Part shown: one piece after another, positions 43,794 through 53,878 of the stretch
Numbering within the stretch: the first letter of the stretch is position 1
Layout: the number at the start of each line of letters is the position of its first letter
NCBI RefSeq assembly: GCF_003026475.1
Contig: NZ_PYMC01000004.1
Coordinates: 1 to 64,000, forward strand
Direction: 5' to 3'
Length of the DNA: 64,000 nt
Source of the DNA: Photobacterium lipolyticum
Lineage (GTDB): Bacteria; Pseudomonadota; Gammaproteobacteria; Enterobacterales; Vibrionaceae
Notes under the pieces: model-generated
Databases searched by the model: none
What the model was told of the DNA's origin: nothing
What the model saw: the letters and a program-made list of their open reading frames with translations, nothing else
Made by a program: the position numbers and the translations under genes

Positions 43794-44171
43794 TTACACT
43801 TGCAACAAAGTATTATGACGACGAAGCAGAGCTTTAATCCGCGCTTCCAATATTTCAAGATCTACAGGCTTTACCAGGTAATCGTCAGCCCCCATATCAT
43901 AACCTTCGAGTATTTCATCCCGAATATCACGTGCCGAGAGCATCAAAATCGGGGTATCTATACCTTGCTGACGCAGTTTCTGACACAAAGTAAAGCCGTC
44001 CATGTGCAACAATATCACGTCAAGAATGATCAGATCATAGTGTTCTTGGCTGGCAAGTGTAAAACCTTGCAAGCCATCGCGCGCATAATCGAGGCTGCAG
44101 CCCTTGCTTTCAAAAAAGTCGAAAATCACTTCAGACAGATCTTGATAATTCTCAACTAAGAGTAGTTTCAT
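43794..44171 (-). CDS. Receiver-only response regulator (OmpR/PmrA-type, lacking DNA-binding domain)
   Basis: A 125-residue protein consisting of one receiver domain. Asp51 (IILDVILLHMDG) is the phospho-acceptor, Ser79 the switch residue and K101 (YLVKP) the conserved Lys. The acidic pair near residue 7 is Glu-Asn rather than two acids. It ends RIKALLRRHNTLLQV, exactly where OmpR-family proteins continue into the winged-helix domain, so it looks truncated or has become a stand-alone receiver. It is divergent from eptA with 180 bp between them. No kinase gene is adjacent. Confidence 0.85.
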   Translation of the reverse strand: MKLLLVENYQDLSEVIFDFFESKGCSLDYARDGLQGFTLASQEHYDLIILDVILLHMDGFTLCQKLRQQGIDTPILMLSARDIRDEILEGYDMGADDYLVKPVDLEILEARIKALLRRHNTLLQV

Positions 44172-44351
44172 AACGTTGTTTTCCTGTTTTATATTCCATC
44201 ATCGCATGAACAGGTGTGAAAAAAATGTCAATGACCTTTTTACGACATTCAAACCTTTAAACTGATGCAAGTTAATACAAGGAAGCCGCACTTACTTGGT
44301 TCACTGTGTTGTTTTATCAGACCGATTTTTTATTAGAAAAATTATTCCAAT

Positions 44352-45995
44352 ATGAATACATTAAAAAAACTTTTGAACATGAAGCAGCTGACTATGGTTA
44401 GCTTTCCGCTCTTATTCGCCTTCTATTTTACTGCTGTAGTGAATTTACCGATATTAGTAGAGCTAAATCATATTTTAAGTGAACTGGAAAGTGTGAAGAT
44501 CGGTTTTGTTCTCTCAATCCCGATCTTCTTTATTGCCGCTTTTAATTTTATTTTCAGCTTGTTTAGCTGGCCTTTAATTGCACGCCCGTTCTTTATGGTA
44601 TTAGTCATTGTCTCCAGCATCGTGAGTTATGCCATGTATAATTACGGGGTTCTCATCGACTATGGCATGATTGAAAATATAGCAGAAACCGATGCCAGCG
44701 AGGCGAGTTCTTATTTAAGCAGCTATTCTGTCTTGTGGACTTTATTGATGGGGGGAATACCTGCGCTACTGATTAGCAGAGTAAAATTCAACCCTATTGG
44801 CAGTAAGATAAAGTTACTGGTTATGAAGAGCTGCTCAATGGGGATTTCTCTGCTTGTCATCGCGATTATCGCACTTCTCTATTATAAAGATTACAGCTCC
44901 GTCGGTCGCAACAATAGCTATCTAAAAAAGATGATTATCCCGACCCATTATGTGTATAGCGCAACCAAGTACATCAATAACACCTACTTCGCAGCTCCTA
45001 TAGAGTACCGGCAAATCGGGCTAGATGCCAAGCAGGCCCCCAAAGCATTAGCGGCAGAAAAGCCAACATTAATGGTGTTTGTATTGGGTGAAACTGCCCG
45101 TTCACAAAACCAGGAATTAAATGGCTACTCTCGCTCGACCAACCGGTACACACGTGGGAAAAATATAATTTCCTTCCATGACGTCAGTTCATGCGGAACC
45201 GCAACTGCCGTTTCCGTACCCTGCATGTACTCCCAATTGCCGAAACATGATTACGATAAACGTATTGCTAATCATCAAGATAACTTCTTGGATATCATGA
45301 AACGTGCGGGTATTTCACTGCTCTGGAAAGAAAATGACGGTGGTGATAAAGGCGTTGCGAAAAATATTTCCAATCAGGAGATCAAGCGTAATATCAAAAA
45401 TAAATTATGTAATGGCAGCACTTGCTACGATATGGCTCTTTTGGAAAATTTTGATTCGGATGTCCACAGCTTAGAAGGCAACCGTATGCTGTCGCTGCAT
45501 TTGATCGGCAGCCATGGTCCAACTTATTTCCAACGCTACCCTGATCAGCATCGTATCTTTATGCCAGATTGCCCCCGTAGTGATATTGAGAACTGTAAAT
45601 TGGATGAAATTGTTAACACTTACGACAATACAATTCTCTATTCTGATTACGTCATTTCACAAACCATCGAGAAACTGGAAAAGCTAGAGTCCGAATTTAA
45701 CACGGCGCTGTTTTATATCTCCGATCACGGCGAGTCAATGGGTGAAAACGGGCTGTTTCTCCATGGAACACCGTACAAACTCGCACCTGACTTTCAGACT
45801 AAGGTGCCGATGATGGTGTGGATGTCGGAAGGTTTTAAACAAGCAAAGAATATTGATTCTTATTGTCTGAACCAAGCGGCACAACAAGGAAGCTATTCAC
45901 AAGACAATGTGTTCCACTCGATGTTAGGAATTATGGATGTCGATACTAAGGTCTATCAGCCTGAACTTGATATCTTCAACAGCTGCCGCACTTAG
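44352..45995 (+). CDS. eptA: Lipid A phosphoethanolamine transferase
   Basis: A 547-residue inner-membrane enzyme that transfers phosphoethanolamine from phosphatidylethanolamine to lipid A, lowering polymyxin/antimicrobial-peptide binding (EptA/MCR family). Five N-terminal TM helices (about 12-180) precede a periplasmic sulfatase-like domain. Metal and catalytic residues are visible: E247 in LGETARSQN, Thr283 in SSCGTATAVSVPCMYSQLP and SDHGESMGENGLFLHGTPY (metal Asp-His). Cys residues for the usual disulfides are present. Length matches EptA. Confidence 0.93.
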   Translation: MNTLKKLLNMKQLTMVSFPLLFAFYFTAVVNLPILVELNHILSELESVKIGFVLSIPIFFIAAFNFIFSLFSWPLIARPFFMVLVIVSSIVSYAMYNYGVLIDYGMIENIAETDASEASSYLSSYSVLWTLLMGGIPALLISRVKFNPIGSKIKLLVMKSCSMGISLLVIAIIALLYYKDYSSVGRNNSYLKKMIIPTHYVYSATKYINNTYFAAPIEYRQIGLDAKQAPKALAAEKPTLMVFVLGETARSQNQELNGYSRSTNRYTRGKNIISFHDVSSCGTATAVSVPCMYSQLPKHDYDKRIANHQDNFLDIMKRAGISLLWKENDGGDKGVAKNISNQEIKRNIKNKLCNGSTCYDMALLENFDSDVHSLEGNRMLSLHLIGSHGPTYFQRYPDQHRIFMPDCPRSDIENCKLDEIVNTYDNTILYSDYVISQTIEKLEKLESEFNTALFYISDHGESMGENGLFLHGTPYKLAPDFQTKVPMMVWMSEGFKQAKNIDSYCLNQAAQQGSYSQDNVFHSMLGIMDVDTKVYQPELDIFNSCRT

Positions 45996-46156
45996 CAGCC
46001 ATCCGTCGTCGCCGAGACACACTATTAAGTCAATGCGGGGATCGGAAGGTCCCTGAATTTGGCTGAAAGATACGGCAGGTAAGGCGTCAAGCGTGAACGC
46101 GCTATCCATGCTATACGCAATACTCGCAACGAGCGCATTATGCGTCCTTCTGCTGC

Positions 46157-46432
46157 TCAATCTCTCTTAACCCGCACCACTTTCATCGTTTCAATCTCGA
46201 AACCGGCCACTATCTCGATTTCCGGATAATATGTCATATTAACCCTCTGTCCTTTCAGGCTCCGATACTTTTTCTTACGGCGGAATTTGAAGGGAGCGTC
46301 ACAACCTTCAATCATTAAGGTATGTATTACCCAGTCACCATCATCGCGCTGGGTGTGCGAGACAACCTTTACCCTTTCGGAGTGCACCAGGTTTTCATGT
46401 TTGATTAGCAATCGGTCAACAGGAGATTTCAT
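46157..46432 (-). CDS. Conserved-looking hypothetical protein
   Basis: A 91-residue basic protein (MKSPVDRLLIKHENLVHSER...) with alternating beta-prone segments (VIHTLMIEGCDAPFKFRRKKKYRS, MTYYPEIEIVAGFEIETMKVVRVKRD). No signal or TM segment. GGAG lies just upstream of the ATG. I do not recognise the family. It is convergent with eptA. Confidence 0.65.
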   Translation of the reverse strand: MKSPVDRLLIKHENLVHSERVKVVSHTQRDDGDWVIHTLMIEGCDAPFKFRRKKKYRSLKGQRVNMTYYPEIEIVAGFEIETMKVVRVKRD

Positions 46433-46593
46433 TTCCGCTCCAGATAAAATTAATCATCAAAAAATTCATATAAAAGCAATGAACTAAGCAAAGCGAGAGC
46501 AATAATAGGAGCAATTGTATCACATTTAAGACTGACTTCTGAGGTCATCTCACTAAGATTAAATTGTCCTTAGGTCTTACGTACCGATATTAT

Positions 46594-46624
46594 AAAGCCC
46601 GCTTTTTTGCGGGCTTTATTTTTA
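46594..46624. terminator. Strong hairpin terminator
   Basis: AAAGCCCGC (46594-46602) / GCGGGCTTT (46609-46617) with a TTTTTT loop and ATTTTT following. It lies just beyond the 3' end of the leftward nucleoside transporter gene (46675). Confidence 0.8.
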
Positions 46625-46674
46625 AATGCATTAAACAAAAATAGAGAACTCGTTGATTTCTGATTGTCCACTCA

Positions 46675-47898
46675 TCAGAACGAAAGGAAAATCCCAGCGA
46701 TAGTCGCGCTCATTAAGTTAGACAGCGTTGCTGCAAAAATCGCTTTCATACCGAGGCGGGCAACATCAGGACGACGACTTGGTACAACGCCACCTAAGCC
46801 CCCCATCAGCATTGCAATCGACGTCAGGTTGGCAAAACCACACAATGCAAAGGTTACAATCGCCTGTGAGTGCTCGCTTAGTTGATCTTTCACTGCCATT
46901 AAATCGGCAAAAGCGACAAATTCGTTAACCGCAATCTTTTTGCCAATCAGGCTTGCCGCAACCGTTGCTTCAGACCAAGGTACGCCAATCAACCATGCAA
47001 CGGGGGCAAACAGGTATCCGAACAGCAGTTCCAGACTCAGGTTATTGACACCGGCGAACTCACCGATGTGACCTAAACCGCCATTAACCAACGCAATCAG
47101 GCTGATAATCGCCAGCAAGCTTGCCCCTACCGCCATCGCGATCTGCAGACCGCTCAATGCACCACGAGAAGCCGCATCGATGATGTTAACCGGCTCGTCA
47201 TCGTCTTCATCGGCATATTGTGATTCTTCGCTGATCGTTTCAGTTTGTGGCACAAGGATCTTCGCCATCATCAAACCGGCAGGCGCCGACATAAAACTTG
47301 CCGCTATCAGGTAACTAATTTCAACGCCCAGACCGGCATAGCCTACCATAGTGCCACCAGCGACCGATGCAAGACCACCCACCATGACCGCGAATAACTC
47401 TGAACGGCTCATCTTGGCTAAAAAAGGGCGTACAACAAGTGGCGCTTCAACCGAGCCAACAAAAATATTTGCCGTCGCAGACATCGATTCAGTCCGGCTA
47501 GTACCCAGCAGGCGCTGCAGTGCACCACCGAGGCCATTAATAACCCAGCCCATTATTCCAAGGTAATAAAGAACAGAGATAAGTGCAGAGAAGAACACTA
47601 TGGTTGGAAGTACATTGACGGCAAATATAAAGCCGAGCTTAAACTGCGCCAATTCGCCGAACAGGAACTCAGTACCAACTCGACCGTAGTCGATGATACC
47701 CGATACGGCATTCGACACGCTGTTTAGCACTTCACGACCAACTGGTACATAAAGAATAAAGCCAGCAAACGAAAGCTGAATGGCAAATGCACCGCCGACA
47801 GTTCGCCAGTTAATGGCACGGCGATTCTCTGAAAATGTAATGGCAACCGCAAAAAGCGTGATAATACCTAAGATGCTGACCAAATAGTTCACCGTCAT
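46675..47898 (-). CDS. Concentrative nucleoside transporter (NupC/CNT family)
   Basis: A 407-residue inner-membrane symporter for nucleosides. Diagnostic segments are SVSNAVSGIIDYGRVGTEFLFG, TANIFVGSVEAPLVVRPFLAKMSRSELFAVMVGGLASVAGGTMVGY and FALCGFANLTSIAMLMGGLGGVVPSRR. The length and the NIFVGSVEAPL and NLTSI motifs match Vibrio CNT proteins. A CytR-like double site precedes it, consistent with nucleoside-induced control. Single-gene unit. Confidence 0.93.
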   Translation of the reverse strand: MTVNYLVSILGIITLFAVAITFSENRRAINWRTVGGAFAIQLSFAGFILYVPVGREVLNSVSNAVSGIIDYGRVGTEFLFGELAQFKLGFIFAVNVLPTIVFFSALISVLYYLGIMGWVINGLGGALQRLLGTSRTESMSATANIFVGSVEAPLVVRPFLAKMSRSELFAVMVGGLASVAGGTMVGYAGLGVEISYLIAASFMSAPAGLMMAKILVPQTETISEESQYADEDDDEPVNIIDAASRGALSGLQIAMAVGASLLAIISLIALVNGGLGHIGEFAGVNNLSLELLFGYLFAPVAWLIGVPWSEATVAASLIGKKIAVNEFVAFADLMAVKDQLSEHSQAIVTFALCGFANLTSIAMLMGGLGGVVPSRRPDVARLGMKAIFAATLSNLMSATIAGIFLSF

Positions 47899-48379
47899 TC
47901 TCCACTGTTAGTCTGTTAGTAAACGATTGCGGCGGCATTCTAGGGGGATTTCAGAATGTGACAAGAATCAAGTTGTTATGCAAACTAACATGCAATTTAC
48001 ATTAACCGGTAATTTCGGTTCTATTTTCGCCAGAGCAAACGAAATCGGCATGATTAGTTCCCCCGGGGGATACTGTTATTGTCATGCGTAACAATAAAGA
48101 ACGTTTTTTTGCAGCTTGAACTCTATCGAGGATCTAATCAGGTGTTTTTTTCATCAATCATTCAGGCAGGGAAATAGCTGCTTATTGATAAATAACGGCC
48201 ATGATATTGGGTGAATACCCATCTCCACTAAAATGCAGCCAGTCACCTCCACCTCAGGCTGGACGATCTCAGAAATGAGTATATTGGGATTAGTTGGGTA
48301 TATGACCTTGAAAGAAAATGGCTACCCCGTTTTTTTTGTTCCATCTTTAATAAAGCGAGCAACATTGAGGGAATGAATA
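47899..48379. other. Divergent region, nucleoside transporter / P460 cytochrome
   Basis: About 480 bp. The transporter-proximal part holds the CytR/CRP-like sites listed separately. A stretch near 48290-48303 reads GTTGGGTATATGACC, which may be a decayed arm of the GGGTATA element. No gene is recognised. Confidence 0.35.
47957..47995 (-). promoter_or_regulatory. Putative CytR operator with CRP half-site
   Basis: On the minus strand, upstream of the nucleoside transporter, TTGCAT occurs twice in direct repeat (complement of ATGCAA at 47978-47983 and 47990-47995) with 6 bases between. This matches the GTTGCATT octamers CytR recognises. A CRP-like half, TGTGACAAGAATCAAG, starts at 47957. CytR-CRP control is the known logic for nucleoside uptake genes in Vibrio and E. 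coli. Confidence 0.6.
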
Positions 48380-48964
48380 ATGAAAAAAATGGTGATGACA
48401 CTAATAACATCAGCGATCTTAATTGGTACTAGTTCTAATCTACTGGCAGATGAAGAAATAGCACCCGCTTTTGGCGGCTTAGATGATGTGGTCTACTCTG
48501 AGAACTTGTGGACCGAAATGGTAACTCAACACTTAGTTGGACCAGATGCCCTGCTGTCAACGCCCTACGAGGGACAACCACCACACGGCGCAATTCTCGA
48601 TACGGTTGATACCCGCCTGACACTGAGAGGAAACGAGGGCGAAGTGATTATCAAACGTAATTACGACGGTGAAGGAGTCTCCAAGCTAACGGTAGCCAAT
48701 GATCCAACTAAATACCTGAAAGCTGTGACCGTTATGTATCGCCGCGCGGGATATGACCCAGAAAACCAAGACTGGTTCTGGGTTAAATACAAGCCGGACG
48801 GCAGTCTTGATGTAGACTCTAACGGGGTGGAACTGGCTGGTCGGATTGCCAAAGGCATGGCTGAGGGGTGTATAGCCTGTCATCGAACGGCACCAGGCGG
48901 AGATTATGTGTTTAACCACGACCGTTATAAAACAACGTCAAACATTCCTGGCGCGCCAGACTGA
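48380..48964 (+). CDS. Cytochrome P460 / c'-beta-like protein
   Basis: A 194-residue periplasmic haem protein with a signal peptide (about 1-23, ending LLADEE) and a P460-type beta fold. It shows the segment KYLKAVTVMYRRAGYDPENQDWFWVKYKPDG, conserved in P460/DUF3365-like proteins, and a single CXXCH at 164-168 (CIACH) near the C terminus. P460-type haems bind NO or hydroxylamine; in this organism it could scavenge or sense NO. Whether the lysine-haem crosslink of true P460 is present cannot be seen. Convergent with a LysR gene. Confidence 0.83.
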   Translation: MKKMVMTLITSAILIGTSSNLLADEEIAPAFGGLDDVVYSENLWTEMVTQHLVGPDALLSTPYEGQPPHGAILDTVDTRLTLRGNEGEVIIKRNYDGEGVSKLTVANDPTKYLKAVTVMYRRAGYDPENQDWFWVKYKPDGSLDVDSNGVELAGRIAKGMAEGCIACHRTAPGGDYVFNHDRYKTTSNIPGAPD

Positions 48965-48985
48965 AGAAAGAGAATTATAGCCAGG

Positions 48986-49906
48986 TTACAGCACTCCCCG
49001 GTCCCAGTATGCGGGCTCCCCAATATGCTTTCGGACAAAGTCGATAAACACCCTGACTTTGTTCGGTAAAAACTTGTGCCGGGGATAAATAGCGTAAAGT
49101 GGCATATGCTGCGTTAATTGCCAATCAGGCATCAGGCGGATCAACTTTCCTTCACGAAACTCATTTTTCAGTAAATAAGTGGCCAGATAGCCGATACCAT
49201 TACCGGTTAGTGTCGCGTCTCGAATAGCATCAGCCGAATCGACCCGGTAATTACCCTTCACTTTCATTTGCAGGCTCTCTTCGTCTTTCTGAAAGCTCCA
49301 GACACTATCTTTACGCTCACGACTGAAATAAGTGATGCAGTTATGATTTGCCAGATCACTCGGGTGATAAGGCACACCATTTTTCGCTAAATAATCCGGG
49401 CTTGCCGCCAATACGAAATGACAATCCGTTAAATGCCGGGCAACAAAACCCTCCGGTGGCGAATCCATCATTCCGATCCACAGATCCAGCTGTTCTGATA
49501 TCAGATCGACACGGTGATCAAACAGGCTCATCTCTAAGTCCAGCTGCGGATAAAGATCGTGAAATTCAGAAATGTGGGGCGCAATATGATTCGACGCAAA
49601 TGACTGGGCAATACCAACACGTAACGCCCCTTGCAAGGCCTCGGTATTAGACAATAGCTCGCTCTCGGCTTCGTTAATTTCCCCGACTACATTGGCGCAG
49701 TGGGCTGAAAATGTCCGTCCGGACTCCGTTAAAGCGAATGAACGTGTGGTTCTTTGCACCAACTGAACACCTAGCCGCTCCTCCAGTTGCTGTATTTGTT
49801 TACTGACCTGGGTACGCGAAATATTCAGAAGCTGCGCCGCCCGGGTGAAGCTTTGCTGCTTGGTCAGTGCATTAAACACAACCATTTGCTGGGCTTTTTT
49901 TAGCAT
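48986..49906 (-). CDS. LysR-family transcriptional regulator
   Basis: A 306-residue LTTR. The N-terminal winged HTH (FTRAAQLLNISRTQVSKQIQQLEERLGVQLVQRTTR, about 15-55) is followed by a two-lobed effector domain with GALRVGIAQSFASNHIAPHISEFHDLYPQLDLEM and ending in DFVRKHIGEPAYWDRG. It is of the AaeR/DmlR-like group that ends with YPxxxxLPxKVRxFIDF (YPRHKFLPNKVRVFIDFV). No divergent target gene lies at its start, so its regulon is unknown. Confidence 0.9.
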   Translation of the reverse strand: MLKKAQQMVVFNALTKQQSFTRAAQLLNISRTQVSKQIQQLEERLGVQLVQRTTRSFALTESGRTFSAHCANVVGEINEAESELLSNTEALQGALRVGIAQSFASNHIAPHISEFHDLYPQLDLEMSLFDHRVDLISEQLDLWIGMMDSPPEGFVARHLTDCHFVLAASPDYLAKNGVPYHPSDLANHNCITYFSRERKDSVWSFQKDEESLQMKVKGNYRVDSADAIRDATLTGNGIGYLATYLLKNEFREGKLIRLMPDWQLTQHMPLYAIYPRHKFLPNKVRVFIDFVRKHIGEPAYWDRGVL

Positions 49907-50039
49907 AAAGATCTCATCACAGGGCTCTGTAAATTATCCCGATTGGTATTAATGTCAGCATTCAAAGAGTGCCTATAAATTATGGTGTATTTGACGCCAT
50001 CAGTCATGGAAGAGCCATTGTTCTTTCAAAAGACAAAAA

Positions 50040-50058
50040 GGCCTGTCACTGACAGGCC
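50040..50058 (-). terminator. Terminator of the first chemoreceptor gene
   Basis: GGCCTGTCA-C-TGACAGGCC (plus strand). On the minus strand it is followed by TTTTTG. It lies 26 bases after the MCP stop. Confidence 0.85.
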
Positions 50059-50084
50059 TCTGCAAACAATTATTTTAAGATAGT

Positions 50085-51713
50085 TTACAGTTTGAAGAAA
50101 GACAGCTGTTCTTTCTGCTGTTCTGCCAGCTTAGACAATTCATTGCTCGCAACTGCACTCTGACTGATACCCGCTACGTTTTGATTCACAATTTCAGACA
50201 TGTTCGTCACATTGCGGTTAATGTCTTGCGTTACCTGAGATTGTTGCTCAGCCGCTGTGGCTACTTGGGTGTTCATATCACTGATTTGAAGTACAGATTC
50301 TGTAATACCTATCAGCGCCTCATTTGCCTGACTCGCCAACACTTGGTTACGCTCAAGCATTTCGAGGCTCGACGTCATGCTGTCATTCGCATGTCCCGAC
50401 TGTGACTGCAGCTCTTCAATGATGGTCTGAATTTCCTGAGTCGAATCTTGCGTACGCGCGGCCAGCGATCTGACTTCATCGGCAACTACGGCAAAGCCCC
50501 GACCTTGCTCCCCGGCTCGTGCTGCCTCAATGGCCGCGTTCAGTGCCAGCAAATTCGTCTGCTCTGAAATACTGCGGATCACTTCAATAACTTGGCTGAT
50601 TTTATCGGATTGATCTTTTAAACGTGTGACAACTCCAGCGGCTTCAGACAACGTCTCAGTCATCTGCTTACTTGCTTTATTGCTCTGCTCAAAGATATTC
50701 AGACCTTCTTTTGCCAATTCGTCGGTTTGCTTGGCGGTTGCATCTGCACTAGTTGCATTATCACTCACGTTATCCGCCGTGCTTGATAACTCATTAACAG
50801 CTGATGCAATCTGATCAATTTCATTTAATTCAAGCTGTGCATTTGCTTCCGACTGGGTCATCACTGCTGCGAGTTCAGTAGAAGCCGCTGCAACGTCTTC
50901 GCTAATACGAATTAGCGATTCGACGGTAGTATGAAGTTGCGTTACCGTGGTATTAACATCACCACCTAACTGAGAAATCTCATTGTCACCATCTTGTTCT
51001 GCACGTACAGACAGGTTACCTGCAGCCACATCACGCATAACACTTTGCAGTCTCACTATTGGATTAACGATTAATCCAGAGAGCCACCATGCCGCTAAGA
51101 TAGAAAAAACAAACACAGCAAATAATGCAATAGATGCTGTTGTCATTAACGACTCATTATTTTTCTCGCTTTGCTCTAAACTTTTACTCGCATACAGATT
51201 AACTTTGCCAGATAGTGTATTAATTGAACCGACCATTTTATTACCAATATCAATATATTGGGCAATAAAATTCTCAAGTTCTTGTTTAGAGGCCGCACCT
51301 GAATCATAACGTTCCACTAAAGTAAGAGCCCGTTGAGAATATGAAATATACTCCTTTATCGCAGTATCCGCAGCATTAACATCAGATTGGAATTCTGATA
51401 CTTGCGATAATGTTTTAAGTGAGGAAGTAACGTTTCGCTCAGTTTCTGACAAGGCTGTTTGAAAGCTATTGCGGCGAGATGCTTCATAAATAGCATATAC
51501 CGCACTAATTCGAAGAGGATATATGTCATCATCGATTTTAGCTAATGTATCTTTAAATAGCACCAGTGATTCTGTGTTATTACTAATGTTAGCTTGTTCT
51601 TCTTCCAGTTGCGACTTAGTCAACAATAAAGATGACATTAATACGATGACCATAAGTAGAACAGGCAATAGTACCTGAATCCGTATTGATAAATTTTTTA
51701 ACGAAAACTGCAT
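50085..51713 (-). CDS. Methyl-accepting chemotaxis protein (paralogue A)
   Basis: A 542-residue chemoreceptor. TM1 (about 12-32: [20 protein letters not shown]), a four-helix-bundle periplasmic domain (about 35-190), TM2 (about 195-215), HAMP ([26 protein letters not shown]) and a long signalling domain with the hairpin tip [32 protein letters not shown]. It ends without a CheR-binding pentapeptide. Start ATG 51713 has GAGG upstream; an upstream in-frame start at 51743 adds no family sequence. The signalling domain is nearly identical to that of the next gene. Confidence 0.95.
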   Translation of the reverse strand: MQFSLKNLSIRIQVLLPVLLMVIVLMSSLLLTKSQLEEEQANISNNTESLVLFKDTLAKIDDDIYPLRISAVYAIYEASRRNSFQTALSETERNVTSSLKTLSQVSEFQSDVNAADTAIKEYISYSQRALTLVERYDSGAASKQELENFIAQYIDIGNKMVGSINTLSGKVNLYASKSLEQSEKNNESLMTTASIALFAVFVFSILAAWWLSGLIVNPIVRLQSVMRDVAAGNLSVRAEQDGDNEISQLGGDVNTTVTQLHTTVESLIRISEDVAAASTELAAVMTQSEANAQLELNEIDQIASAVNELSSTADNVSDNATSADATAKQTDELAKEGLNIFEQSNKASKQMTETLSEAAGVVTRLKDQSDKISQVIEVIRSISEQTNLLALNAAIEAARAGEQGRGFAVVADEVRSLAARTQDSTQEIQTIIEELQSQSGHANDSMTSSLEMLERNQVLASQANEALIGITESVLQISDMNTQVATAAEQQSQVTQDINRNVTNMSEIVNQNVAGISQSAVASNELSKLAEQQKEQLSFFKL

Positions 51714-52073
51714 TAAGACCTCTAAAACAAACCAACGCATCAAGTTGATGATGCCGAGAACAATATGTTGCGTATTATGTCGACAATAACACCCAAAAGA
51801 TAGACTTAGATCACAAAAAAAATACTGGGTTTATTTTGAATGACACTGAATGCCGAATGTCAGAAATTGACTCCTACTCTTATTAATAAGACCATAATTA
51901 ATAAGATAATTTATCCCTCTTTACGACAATATTGCAATACTTGCCGGAACGTCTCTGGCGGGCAAAGGAATAATAATATGAATGAACAAGACAACATATG
52001 AATGACAGGATGCGTGAATAATAAAATATATAAATGAATGGACAGGTCAATAAGTAAAGAAATTAAAAAAACA
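51714..52073. other. Intergenic region between the chemoreceptor genes
   Basis: About 360 bp, AT-rich, containing the leftward promoter of MCP paralogue A. Nothing specific is recognised apart from the terminator listed next. Confidence 0.3.
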
Positions 52074-52076
52074 AAA

Positions 52077-52097
52077 AAGCCTGTCAGTGACAGGCTT
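52077..52097 (-). terminator. Terminator of the second chemoreceptor gene
   Basis: AAGCCTGTCA-G-TGACAGGCTT with A residues on the left, giving a T tract on the minus strand. The hairpin sequence resembles that after paralogue A, consistent with duplication of gene plus terminator. Confidence 0.85.
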
Positions 52098-52118
52098 ATC
52101 CCTTAAGTCTATTTCAAG

Positions 52119-53750
52119 CTATATTTTAAAAACAGACAGTTGCTGCTTCTGTTTTTCAGCTAACTGAGATAACTCATTACTGGCCGCGGCACTCTGGCTA
52201 ATACCCGCGACATTCTGGTTGATAATTTCAGACATATTCGTCACATTGCGATTGATATCTTGTGTTACCTGTGACTGCTGCTCTGCTGCGGTGGCGACCT
52301 GGGTGTTCATATCACTGATTTGAAGCACCGATTCTGTAATACCTACTAACGCATCATTTGCCTGGCTCGCCAATGTCTGGTTACGTTCCAGCATTTCAAG
52401 GCTCGACTGCATACTGTCGTTCGCATGCCCCGACTGTGACTGCAGCTCTTCAATGATGGTCTGAATTTCCTGAGTTGAATCTTGCGTACGCGCGGCCAGC
52501 GATCTAACTTCATCGGCAACCACGGCAAAGCCCCGGCCTTGCTCCCCGGCTCGTGCTGCTTCGATGGCAGCGTTGAGGGCCAGCAAGTTGGTTTGCTCAG
52601 AAATACCGCGAATCACCTCAACGACTTTACTGATCTGTTCTGACTGATCTTTCAAGCGTGTCACCACGTCGGCAGCTTCAGACAAGGTTTGTGTCATCTG
52701 CACACTGGCGGCGCTGCTCTGTTCAAAAATATTCAAGCCTTCTTTTGCCAGCTCATCCGTCTGCTTCGCAGTGGCATCTGCGCTGGTTGCATTATCACTG
52801 ACATTATCAGCCGTGCTGGACAGTTCGTTAACGGCAGAAGCAACCTGGTCAATTTCATTCAGTTCAATTTGTGCATTTGCTTCTGATTGTGTCATTACTG
52901 CTGCGAGCTCAGTGGAAGCAGCAGCCACTTCGTCACTGATATTAATCAGCGAGCCTATCAAGGTATGAAGCTGAGCGGTCGTGGTATCAATATCGGTGCT
53001 CAGCTGGCCAATCTCGTTGTCACCCTCGATCTCTGCTCTTGCTTTTAGGTCACCCGCAGCAACTTTGCGCATTACGCTTTGTAGTTTCACAATTGGGTTA
53101 GCAATTAAGCCCGACAGCCACCATGCTCCCAGCATCGCCACAATAAGCATAATCGGAAAACCGAACATAATCGATGTCATCAGACTGGCATGTTCTTGGT
53201 GAGACTGCTCTTGCTGCTCACTGGTCAGACGGTTTGCATCTTCAGACAAATCACTGATACTTTTTACCATTCGGCTGCCAACGTCACGAAACTGAGCCAC
53301 CTTGCTGGCGTACTCAACATCATCTGCCAAACCTTGATGTCGGTTTTTCAGCAAAGGGATCATAGTACTGACAGTGAAGCGAAGATACTCATCCATGGCC
53401 AACTTCGTTGCATCGACGACAGATTCCAAGCCTTGAGAGCGGCGTAGTTCATCCAATATTACGCTGTTCGTCTGCATGCCTTGGTTAAGCTCTGAGGCCA
53501 ACCGGCTAAGTTGTTCTGGATCATAAATACTGTAAATGGCACTGATGCGCATCTTGTATGTATTATTAATCAATTGGGCGACCAGATCTTTATTGTGGAT
53601 AGCAGATGTAGTGGTGTCATTCACCTTCACCTGATTTTCCGCTAAGCTGCTGTTAACAAAAATGTTAGTCGCCATTATGATCACAGTTAAAATCAGAACA
53701 GGTAGCAACACCTGCAAACGGATAGATACGTTCTTTAAAGAAAATCCCAT
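52119..53750 (-). CDS. Methyl-accepting chemotaxis protein (paralogue B)
   Basis: A 543-residue chemoreceptor with the same architecture as paralogue A: TM1 (about 12-32), periplasmic helical domain, TM2 (about 195-215), HAMP ([27 protein letters not shown]) and signalling domain. The start [21 protein letters not shown] aligns with [21 protein letters not shown] of A. The periplasmic domains have diverged strongly, so the ligands differ. ATG 53750 has GAGGTT upstream; a longer frame to 53948 is not supported and runs into repeats. Confidence 0.95.
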   Translation of the reverse strand: MGFSLKNVSIRLQVLLPVLILTVIIMATNIFVNSSLAENQVKVNDTTTSAIHNKDLVAQLINNTYKMRISAIYSIYDPEQLSRLASELNQGMQTNSVILDELRRSQGLESVVDATKLAMDEYLRFTVSTMIPLLKNRHQGLADDVEYASKVAQFRDVGSRMVKSISDLSEDANRLTSEQQEQSHQEHASLMTSIMFGFPIMLIVAMLGAWWLSGLIANPIVKLQSVMRKVAAGDLKARAEIEGDNEIGQLSTDIDTTTAQLHTLIGSLINISDEVAAASTELAAVMTQSEANAQIELNEIDQVASAVNELSSTADNVSDNATSADATAKQTDELAKEGLNIFEQSSAASVQMTQTLSEAADVVTRLKDQSEQISKVVEVIRGISEQTNLLALNAAIEAARAGEQGRGFAVVADEVRSLAARTQDSTQEIQTIIEELQSQSGHANDSMQSSLEMLERNQTLASQANDALVGITESVLQISDMNTQVATAAEQQSQVTQDINRNVTNMSEIINQNVAGISQSAAASNELSQLAEKQKQQLSVFKI

Positions 53751-53878
53751 TGGAACCTCGTAAAAAATGCCAGCATTAGTTATGCTCACTGCTGGCATGA
53801 AAAAAATAATTTTTGTTTTGACATTCATCGCAGTATGACAATAAATATTATTAAATGATAGATTTCGGCCATAAAAAT

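Noticed and set aside
45924..46160. 78-codon leftward frame overlapping the 3' end of eptA
   Set aside because: It begins with TTG, overlaps eptA by 72 bases in antisense and shows no protein-like conservation that I can recognise.
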